64,000 bases of DNA, taken from Jidongwangia harbinensis (GTDB lineage Bacteria > Actinomycetota > Actinomycetes > Mycobacteriales > Micromonosporaceae). Positions 17,486-24,134 of the stretch are shown here, in pieces. The number at the start of each line of letters is the position of its first letter. Position 1 is the first letter of the stretch. Made by a program: the position numbers and the translations under genes. The stretch lies in contig NZ_JAIWNC010000046.1 of NCBI RefSeq assembly GCF_020216025.1, forward strand, positions 1 through 64,000, given 5' to 3'. Below the pieces are notes generated by a model, which saw nothing but the letters and a program-made list of their open reading frames with translations, made no database searches and was not told where the DNA came from.

Positions 17486-17685
17486 GTTGCTCCGTTCAGT
17501 GTCAAGACCCGGCCGGTCCACCACCGTGGTCCACGGCGATCAATATTTATCAGCGAGGATGACCTTCGGGCACCGGTCATACGGCCGAGCCTCGGGTCGT
17601 CCGAAGTGCGCGGGGCGACGCGCGTCGGCGGATGTCGATAAGGTCCACGCCAGACAGATCAAGCTCTACGGGGGAGCACGGTTCA

Positions 17686-19218
17686 ATGCGGATATTCATG
17701 GCCAAAAGATGGGTTGTCGCCTGCGCCGTGGCGCTGCTGGGCGCGGCCGGAGTCCAAGCTGTCGGCACGGCGGCCCACGCGGTCGGTGGCGGAACGGCGG
17801 CATCCGGTGACGCGCTGCGGTTCGCCGCGAAGCTCGACGTCGGCGGCGTGCGCTCCTGCACCGGCGCGCTGATCACGCCGTGGTGGCTGGTCACGGCGAC
17901 CTCGTGCTTCGCCGACGGTGGCGCGGTGCCGGCCGGGGCACCCGCGCTGCCGACCACCGCCACGCTCGGCCGTCCCGACCTCGCCACCTCGGCCGGCCTG
18001 GTCGTCCGTGTCGACCGGGTGGTGCCGCATCCGGACCGCGGCGTGGTGCTGGCCCGGCTGTCGCGACCGGCGTACGGCGTACCTGTGGTGAAGGTCTCCA
18101 CCGCCGCGCCGACGGTCGGTGACACGGTGGTCGCGGGTGGCTACGGCCGCACCGGTGACACCTGGGTACCGACCACGCTGCGCACCGCCGACTTCACCGT
18201 GGCCGCGGTCGCCGCCGGCACACTGGAACTCACCGGCACCGGCGACGCGACGATCTGCAAGGGCGACGCCGGCGGCCCGGCGCTGCGCCGGGTGGGTTCC
18301 GGGTTCGAGTTGGTCGGCGTGCACGTCGCGTCCACACAGGGCGGCTGCCTGGGCGAGACCGAGACGCGGCGCACCGCGGTCGAGGCGCGCCTCGACGGGC
18401 TCGCCACCTGGATCAGCCAGAACGCCGTCACCCCCGGCGCGCAGCAGCTGGCGCTGACCGCCACCCGGATCGGGCTGCTCAAGGGCGACTACGGCACGCA
18501 GGTGAAGGAGGGCGGCCTGAGTGCCGCCTGGACCACCCTGCTGGCGAACGCCAAGCAGATCGTGGTCGACGGCGACCGCATCGGCGTGCTGACCAACGAC
18601 GGCGTCGCCTACGTCAAGGACGGTGCGACCACCGCCACCTTCGTCAACGAGTACTCGAACGTCAAGCAGTTGGCGTTGTCCGCGAACCGGATCGGCATCG
18701 TCACGAACGCCGGTGTGGCGCTGGTCAAGGACGGCGGGCTGAGCGCGGCGTGGGTGACCGAATACCAGGGCGTGCAGCAGATCGCGCTGGCCGGCGACCG
18801 GATCGGCGTGCTGACGAACGCCGGCGCGGCGCTGGTCAAGGACGGCGGGCTCAGCGCACCCTGGGTCACCCAGTTCACCGGGGTACGCCAGATCGCGCTG
18901 TCGGCCGACCGGATCGGCGTGGTCACCACGGCCGGGGCGGCACGGGTGAAGGACGGCGGACTGAGCGCCCTCTGGGAGATCCAGGCCACCTCCGGTGCCG
19001 ACGTGCTGTCCCTGGCCGGTGACCGGATCGGCCTGCTCACCACGGACCGGGTGGCCAAGGTCAAGGACGGCGCGCTGACCGCGGCGTTCGTCACGCAGTA
19101 CACCAACGTGCGGCAGCTCGACATCGCCGCCGACCGGATCGGCGTGGTGACCCTCGACGGGCCGGCCCTGGTGAAGGACGGTGGGCTCAGCGCCCTCTGG
19201 ACGACCGTCTGGCCGTAG
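17686..19218 (+). CDS. Secreted trypsin-fold pseudoprotease with seven 37-aa C-terminal repeats
   Basis: 510 aa from the ATG at 17686 (GGGGGAG nine bases upstream). The signal peptide covers about 1-32. Residues 35-245 follow the trypsin/S1 pattern, but all three catalytic residues are replaced. TATSC (70-74) has Ser73 where TAAHC has His. DRGVVLARL has Gly119 where Asp is expected. CKGDAGGP has Ala195 for Ser. The cysteines remain, so the fold is probably kept while activity is lost. Residues 261-510 consist of seven repeats beginning RIGxxT and containing VKDGGLSA, probably a seven-bladed propeller. It may bind a ligand or a protease inhibitor. An active protease is encoded divergently, next door. 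Confidence 0.8.
   Translation: MRIFMAKRWVVACAVALLGAAGVQAVGTAAHAVGGGTAASGDALRFAAKLDVGGVRSCTGALITPWWLVTATSCFADGGAVPAGAPALPTTATLGRPDLATSAGLVVRVDRVVPHPDRGVVLARLSRPAYGVPVVKVSTAAPTVGDTVVAGGYGRTGDTWVPTTLRTADFTVAAVAAGTLELTGTGDATICKGDAGGPALRRVGSGFELVGVHVASTQGGCLGETETRRTAVEARLDGLATWISQNAVTPGAQQLALTATRIGLLKGDYGTQVKEGGLSAAWTTLLANAKQIVVDGDRIGVLTNDGVAYVKDGATTATFVNEYSNVKQLALSANRIGIVTNAGVALVKDGGLSAAWVTEYQGVQQIALAGDRIGVLTNAGAALVKDGGLSAPWVTQFTGVRQIALSADRIGVVTTAGAARVKDGGLSALWEIQATSGADVLSLAGDRIGLLTTDRVAKVKDGALTAAFVTQYTNVRQLDIAADRIGVVTLDGPALVKDGGLSALWTTVWP
18466..19215 (+). repeat. Seven tandem 111-bp coding repeats (37 aa each)
   Basis: Each unit begins with an Arg-Ile-Gly codon trio and contains a GTGAAGGACGG-like core encoding VKDG. 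Units three and four are most alike. The seventh is truncated after the SALW motif. The repeats are within the pseudoprotease gene. Confidence 0.85.
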
Positions 19219-19258
19219 GCGGGACACCGCCCGCGCGCCGCGGGCGGCGGAACGACAG

Positions 19259-19294
19259 CGCCGTCCGGGAGCTTCCGCTCCCGGACGGCGTTTT
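19259..19294 (+). terminator. Rho-independent terminator after the pseudoprotease gene
   Basis: CGCCGTCCGGGAGC pairs with GCTCCCGGACGGCG around a 4-nt loop, followed by TTTT. Confidence 0.85.
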
Positions 19295-19351
19295 GCCGTG
19301 TCCGCGTAGTCGGATCGACACATTCAGTAATGCCGAGCACCGATGATCGAA

Positions 19352-19535
19352 ACAATTTCCGAAACTTTCGTTATTCACAGGCCATTCATATTGTCGGTTT
19401 CCTTGGCCGTCTTGCCAGCTCAGCTTCCTGTGGGTCGCGCTCGACGGTCCGGCGCGAGCGCAGACATTGACATCTATCGTTGGACCGATCTAGTCTTTTC
19501 GGACAAGTTCCGGACAACTTCCGGAAACTTTCTGG
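19352..19535 (+). promoter_or_regulatory. Two clusters of 11-bp phased repeats upstream of the DUF4956 operon
   Basis: Three adjoining 11-mers lie at 19503-19535: ACAAGTTCCGG, ACAACTTCCGG and AAACTTTCTGG. A weaker unit sits just before them. A second cluster lies at 19352-19373: ACAATTTCCGA, AACTTTCGTTA. Helically phased 11-bp direct repeats are what OmpR/PhoB-type response regulators, including actinobacterial PhoP, bind. The region is AT-richer than its surroundings and ends 30 nt before the DUF4956 start. Confidence 0.45.
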
Positions 19536-19565
19536 CTCACTCATATTCACCGAGGAGGACGGAGC

Positions 19566-20174
19566 ATGTCCGAACTCGCCTTGCTCGGGGCCGAGATCGT
19601 CGCGGTCTCGCTGCTCGTGCTCGGGCTCTACTTTCCGCGGCATCGGCGCCGCGACCTGGTGGTCGCATACTTCGGCGTGAACATCGGCGTGCTCGCCGTG
19701 GCCGACGCCCTGCGGACGAGCACGACGGCGACCGGCCTCGGTCTGGGATTCGCGCTGTTCGGTGTGCTGTCCATCATCCGGCTCCGCTCCACGGAGCTGG
19801 ACCAGCACGAGGTGGCCTACTTCTTCTCGGCGCTGGCGCTCGGCCTGCTCGGCGCGCTGGACACCGCGTCGATCTGGCGCAACATCGCGTTGATGGGCCT
19901 GATCCTGCTGGTCATGGGGATCGCCGACAACCGCCGCCTGTTCAGCCGGTACCGGCAGCAGATCGTCGTCCTCGACTCCGCCGTGACCGATCAGGCCGAA
20001 CTGGTCAGCCGCCTCGAGGAACTGCTCGGTGCCAAGGTCCATTCCGCTCGCTCGCAGCGGGTCGACCTGATCAACGACTCCACCGTGGTCGACGTCCGTT
20101 ACGCGATGTCGTCACGCCGCTCGGCCGCACCGGTGAACCCGGTCAGCCCGGCTGCCTATGCGGTGCACCGATGA
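19566..20174 (+). CDS. DUF4956 membrane protein
   Basis: 202 aa with four to five hydrophobic segments in the first 120 residues (IVAVSLLVLGLYF, FGVNIGVLAVADAL, LGLGFALFGVLSIIRLRS, NIALMGLILLVMGIAD) and a cytoplasmic C-terminal tail. RLRSTELDQHEVAYFF is the family's typical conserved stretch. DUF4956 genes commonly sit beside VTC-domain and CotH genes, as here: the stop overlaps the VTC gene by 4 nt. Its molecular role is unknown; a membrane anchor or channel for the VTC/CotH partners is an inference. The start has GAGGAGGA upstream at about 19552. Confidence 0.8.
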   Translation: MSELALLGAEIVAVSLLVLGLYFPRHRRRDLVVAYFGVNIGVLAVADALRTSTTATGLGLGFALFGVLSIIRLRSTELDQHEVAYFFSALALGLLGALDTASIWRNIALMGLILLVMGIADNRRLFSRYRQQIVVLDSAVTDQAELVSRLEELLGAKVHSARSQRVDLINDSTVVDVRYAMSSRRSAAPVNPVSPAAYAVHR

Positions 20175-20959
20175 CCGCCACCATGGCCTTCCCGTCGCTG
20201 TACGCGCTGCCGCGGGTCGGGCTGGCCGAGATCGAGGAACGGGCGGCCCTGCAGAGCCGGGTCGACCGCAAGTACGTCGTCCCGGTCGGCGAGGTCGGAT
20301 GGCTGCTGGACACGCTCGGACCGTCGGCCGCGGTGCTGGAGATCGAGGGGGTGCGCCACTTCACCTACGAGTCGCTCTACTTCGACACCCCGGAGTTGAC
20401 CAGCTACCGGATGACCGCGCACCGGCACCGGCGGCGGTTCAAGATCCGGACCCGGACGTACGTGGACTCCGGCACGTGCTGGCTCGAGGTCAAGGTGCCC
20501 GGCCCGCGCGGCAGCACCATCAAGTATCGCGCGCCGCACCAGCCCGAGCACCAGCACACCGTCGGCGCCGGCCGGAGCTTCCTGGAGGAGATCTTCACTC
20601 GCCACGACCTCGCGGCCCGGATCGGTGCCGAGTTCGGGCCCACCCTGCGTACCCAGTATCTGCGTTTCGCGCTGCTGCTGCCGGCCTCGGAAAGCCGGGT
20701 CACCGTGGACACCCACCTGCGGTGGACCGCCGAAGGCCGGGAACTGCAACTGCCGCAGACCGCCATCGTCGAGACGAAGACCGGTTCGGCCGCGTCGTTC
20801 GCGGACCGCAGGTTGTGGCAGCGCGGCCACCGTCCGGTCGCGATCTCCAAGTACGCCACCGGACTCGCCGCGATCCGCGCGGACCTTCCGGCCGCACCCT
20901 GGCAACGGGTGCTGAGGCGGCACTTCACCGCCCCGAGAGAGGACATGCTCCATGCGTAG
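20171..20959 (+). CDS. VTC-domain (polyphosphate polymerase-type) protein
   Basis: 262 aa, beginning at the ATG overlapping the DUF4956 stop. The tunnel-fold VTC domain fills the protein: SRVDRKYVVPV near the start with the basic RxDRKY motif, ESLYFDTPEL, HRHRRRFKIRTRTY, LEVKVPGPRG with its metal-binding Glu, and IVETKTG near the end. In yeast Vtc4 this fold makes polyphosphate from ATP. Bacterial members linked to CotH may instead act on protein or wall substrates. Basic and acidic active-site residues appear intact. It overlaps the CotH gene by 8 nt, so three proteins are made from one message. Confidence 0.85.
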   Translation: MTATMAFPSLYALPRVGLAEIEERAALQSRVDRKYVVPVGEVGWLLDTLGPSAAVLEIEGVRHFTYESLYFDTPELTSYRMTAHRHRRRFKIRTRTYVDSGTCWLEVKVPGPRGSTIKYRAPHQPEHQHTVGAGRSFLEEIFTRHDLAARIGAEFGPTLRTQYLRFALLLPASESRVTVDTHLRWTAEGRELQLPQTAIVETKTGSAASFADRRLWQRGHRPVAISKYATGLAAIRADLPAAPWQRVLRRHFTAPREDMLHA

Positions 20960-22940
20960 ACCCGTGCCGAAAGTCGTCGGCATCCTCCTGGCCATCTGCA
21001 TGGTGGTCACGGCCGCGCCGGCGTACGGCACGGAGACCGCGGTGGCCCCGGTGAGCGCCGCGGGCGACGAGTTGAGCGGTGACATCACCTTCTCGGTGCC
21101 GAGCGGGACGTTCCAGAACTCGCTGTCGGTGACGCTGGGCACCGCGCTCAGCGGCGCTCAGATCCGGTACACCACGGACGGTTCGGTGCCGACCGCGACC
21201 TCCCCGGCGTACTCCGGCGCCCTGGCTCTGACCCGGACCACCCAGGTGCGCGCGCAGGCGTTCGCCAACGGTGCACCCACCGGCGCCGCCGGCACCGCGC
21301 TGTACGTGGCCCGCGCGGTCGACGCCCAGCACGACCTGCCACTGATGCTGATCGACAACTACGGCAAGGGCAAACCCGGCCGGGAGTACGTGGACGCCGC
21401 CGCGATGGTGTTCGACACCGCCGGCGGACGCACCTCCCTGTCCGCCGCGCCCACCGTGGCCACCCGGGCGGGCATCCACCTGCGCGGCCAGTCGTCGGCG
21501 ATGTTCGAGAAGGCGCCGTACCGCCTGGAACTGCGCGACAACGCGGACGAGGACGCGGACCACCCGATGCTGGGCATGCCCGCCGACTCGGACTGGGTGC
21601 TGCGCGGCCCGTTCAGCGACAAGTCGCTGGTCCGCGAGGCGCTGGTGTACGACCTGGGCCGGGAGATGGGCATGGCCACGGCGCGGTACCGGTTCGTCGA
21701 GCTGTACCTCAACGTCGACAACTCGCCGGTGGCCGCCGCCGACTACCAGGGCGTCTACATGCTGGTCGAGACGATCAAGAACAACAAGGACCGGCTCGAC
21801 CTGAAGGAACTCGAGGAGACCGACACCACGCTGCCCAAGATCTCCGGCGGGTACATCTTCAAGTTCGAGTGGCTGGCCGCCGAGGAGCCGACGCTGCCCT
21901 GCACCGGCGCCGCGGCGACCTGCTGGAACTTCCTCGAGGTGTACGACCCGTCGCCGCTGAATGCGCAGCAGAAGACCTGGTTGACGCAGTATCTGCAGCA
22001 GTTCCACGACATGCTGCACAGTCCACAGATGGCCGATCCACAGACCGGCTATCGCAGCTGGATCGACGTAAAATCGTGGATCGACCTGATCATCCTCAAC
22101 GAGTTCAGCCGCGAGATGGACTCCTACATCCGGAGCACGTACTTCTACAAGGACCGGGAGGGCCCGATCACGGCCGGCCCGCTCTGGGACTACGACCTGA
22201 CGTTCGGCACCGGCGGGTTCTTCAACAACAACCAGACCGCCGGCTGGCAGTACCAGCAGACCCGCACGCCGATGGCCAACGACTGGTTCCAGATCCTGCT
22301 CGGCGAACCCACGTTCCAGCAGGAACTGCGGGCCCGCTGGCAGACCCTGCGCAACGGGCTGCTGTCCGACGCGTCGCTGGGCGCCCGGATCGACGCGCTC
22401 ACCGCACCGCTGACCAACGCGGCACAGCGCAACTTCCAGAAGTGGCCGAACCTGGGCACCCGGATGGTCGGGCCGTTCATCACCGACACCACGCCCACCT
22501 GGGCGGGGCAGGTGCAGGTGATGCGCACCTGGATGACCCAGCGGGCGGCCTGGCTGGACAGCACGGCCGGCTGGGGCCGCACCACGACCAGCCCGCCGCT
22601 GCCTCCGACGACGACCACTCCGCCGCCACCGACCCCGGTGGCCGGATGCACCGCCGCCTACACGCAGCTCGGCCAGTGGGGTGGTGGCTTCCAGGGTGAG
22701 GTGACGGTGACCGCCGGAGCGGCCCGGATCAACGGGTGGACCGTCACCCTGACCTTCGCCAACGGGCAGCAGGTCAGCCAGGGCTGGAACGCGGTGCTGT
22801 CCAGCAGCGGCGCCGTGGTGACGGCCCGGAACGCCGGCCACAACGGCGCGCTGAACCCGGCGGCCAGCGCCACGTTCGGGGTTCTCGGTTCGTGGACGGG
22901 CACCAACGCGGCACCGGCGGTGACCTGCACCGCCAGCTGA
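20952..22940 (+). CDS. Secreted CotH-kinase-domain protein with CBM2 cellulose-binding module
   Basis: 662 aa. The signal peptide covers about 1-28. Residues 40-115 form a chitobiase C-terminal-like beta domain (QIRYTTDGSVPT). Residues 130-530 are a CotH domain: GIHLRGQSSAMFEKAPYRLE, then DWVLRGPFSDKSLVR, then LWDYDLTFG. CotH proteins are atypical kinases that phosphorylate spore-coat or secreted proteins. A Pro/Thr linker (about 540-560) leads to a CBM2 module (about 563-662) with its paired cysteines and surface tryptophans (QWGGGF, INGWTV, QGWNAV). The CBM2 suggests the kinase is held on cellulose or chitin outside the cell. It is the last gene of the DUF4956-VTC-CotH operon. Confidence 0.88.
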   Translation: MRRPVPKVVGILLAICMVVTAAPAYGTETAVAPVSAAGDELSGDITFSVPSGTFQNSLSVTLGTALSGAQIRYTTDGSVPTATSPAYSGALALTRTTQVRAQAFANGAPTGAAGTALYVARAVDAQHDLPLMLIDNYGKGKPGREYVDAAAMVFDTAGGRTSLSAAPTVATRAGIHLRGQSSAMFEKAPYRLELRDNADEDADHPMLGMPADSDWVLRGPFSDKSLVREALVYDLGREMGMATARYRFVELYLNVDNSPVAAADYQGVYMLVETIKNNKDRLDLKELEETDTTLPKISGGYIFKFEWLAAEEPTLPCTGAAATCWNFLEVYDPSPLNAQQKTWLTQYLQQFHDMLHSPQMADPQTGYRSWIDVKSWIDLIILNEFSREMDSYIRSTYFYKDREGPITAGPLWDYDLTFGTGGFFNNNQTAGWQYQQTRTPMANDWFQILLGEPTFQQELRARWQTLRNGLLSDASLGARIDALTAPLTNAAQRNFQKWPNLGTRMVGPFITDTTPTWAGQVQVMRTWMTQRAAWLDSTAGWGRTTTSPPLPPTTTTPPPPTPVAGCTAAYTQLGQWGGGFQGEVTVTAGAARINGWTVTLTFANGQQVSQGWNAVLSSSGAVVTARNAGHNGALNPAASATFGVLGSWTGTNAAPAVTCTAS

Positions 22941-22946
22941 CGCACC

Positions 22947-22985
22947 GGATCCCTCGTGCCGCCCGACCGGCAGCGCGAGGGATCC
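22947..22985 (+). terminator. Stem-loop after the CotH gene
   Basis: GGATCCCTCG (22947-22956) pairs perfectly with CGAGGGATCC (22976-22985), with an inner TGCCG/CGGCA stem. It lacks a T-run, as is frequent in actinomycetes. It starts 6 nt after the stop codon. Confidence 0.65.
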
Positions 22986-22994
22986 ATGGTGTCC

Positions 22995-23072
22995 GGCCCC
23001 CGGCCCCCGGCCCCCGGCCCCCGGCCCCCGGCCCCCGGCCCCCGGCCCCGGGCCCCCCGGCCCCGGCGCCCC
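22995..23072. repeat. Seven-bp tandem repeat (GGCCCCC)n
   Basis: About eight perfect copies of GGCCCCC run from 22995 to 23050, followed by degenerate copies to about 23072. Such a pure G/C tract can slip in replication or assembly. Confidence 0.85.
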
Positions 23073-23094
23073 GTGCGTGCAGTGCCGCGTGTGG

Positions 23095-23575
23095 TTCGGC
23101 TGGTGCCGGGTGCGGTGGGCGCCGCTTTCCCGCACGTCGTGGTGGGGCGGCGGGGTGTGTGGGGTTGTGGTGCGGAGCGGGCCGGTTTTCCACGCGGCGG
23201 GGTTGGTGGCCGGGGGTGTGTGGGGTTGTGGTGCGGAGCGGGCCGGTTTTCCACGCGGCGGGGTTGGTGGCCGGGGGTGTGTGGGGTTGTGGTGCGGAGC
23301 GGGCCGGTTTTCCACGCGGCGTGGTCGGTGGCCGGGGGTGTGTGGGGTTGTGGTGCGGAGCGGGCCGGTTTTCCACGCGGCGGGGTTGGTGGCCGGGGGT
23401 GTGTGGGGTTGTGGTGCGGAGCGCGCCGGTTCTCCACGCGGCGGGGTCGGCGGCTGGGGGCGTGTGGAGGTGTGGTGCGGTGGGCGCCGCTTTCCCGCAC
23501 GTCGTGGTGGGGCGGCGGGGTGTGTGGGGTTGTGGTGCGGAGCGCGCCGGTTCTCCACGCGGCGTGGCTGGGCCG
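23095..23575. repeat. Array of about eight 61-bp tandem repeats (array A)
   Basis: The core GGGGTTGTGGTGCGGAGCG recurs at 23161, 23222, 23283, 23344 and 23405, exactly 61 bp apart. It appears again near 23526. Divergent units near 23100 and 23466 share GGTGGGCGCCGCTTTCCCGC. Frames through it encode only low-complexity sequence. Related units with the same period occur at 59207-59375. Confidence 0.9.
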
Positions 23576-23899
23576 GGTACGGGCGAGGTGCGTCGCGGAG
23601 GGGCGAATCGGGCGCTTGGGCGCGTGTGAGGATCGAAGTCGTGCAGCTGTGGTCGGTGTCCGACCACTAGTCCACAAGATCGCGGGTGGAAGAGGCGCAT
23701 GCAGCGGTGGTCGTGGGCGGCCGGGAAGGCTGCCCAGGGTCGCGGTGGCTGCTGGTGAGAGCGGCCACGGTGGTTGCCGGATCTCCGGATGGGGTGCTCT
23801 CGGCGAGGCGGGTTGCCGAATTCGCGGTGGTGCCGTGGCCGAGAGTGACCGGGGCCGGCTGGCTCACACGCGATGGTGGCTGCCGGGGTGTCGTTCCGA
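23576..23899. other. Intergenic, no gene recognised
   Basis: Continuation of the repeat-rich gap between the CotH and subtilisin genes. No ORF with a recognisable product, hairpin or promoter could be supported. Confidence 0.35.
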
Positions 23900-23939
23900 C
23901 GTTGGTGTACCAGTGGAGCGCTCCACTGGTACACCAACG
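23900..23939. repeat. Perfect 40-bp palindrome (TGGAGCGCTCCA core)
   Basis: Twenty bases on each side of the centre (between 23919 and 23920) are exactly complementary. The innermost part is AGTGGAGCGCTCCACT. A nearly identical palindrome lies at 36985-37024. It is intergenic, 195 nt beyond the stop of the subtilisin gene. Confidence 0.9.
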
Positions 23940-24134
23940 CTGCTATGAGCCCGCCTCATAACTACCGTCGTGTCCCACTGAGGTGGGTGTGGCGGCGCGG
24001 CGATGTCCGGACGGCAGGGCGGGCTGGCGGCGGCGCGTCGTGGCAGACCGCGCGGGGCCGTCCGACGCCCGGGGTTGATGCCATGCTCGGCCTCCACCGA
24101 TGATGATCAACGCCGCCCCGCAGGATAGGTCCGG

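Noticed and set aside
17632..17685. An earlier start codon for the pseudoprotease at 17632
   Set aside because: The extension is polar and precedes a normal signal peptide; the ATG at 17686 has a ribosome-binding site.
20925..23558. An 877-aa minus-strand ORF opposite the CotH gene and repeat array
   Set aside because: It is a mirror of a strongly supported plus-strand gene and, beyond it, a low-complexity translation of the 61-bp repeats.
23095..23575. CRISPR array
   Set aside because: The 61-bp units are contiguous, with no unique spacers between short repeats, and there are no cas genes.
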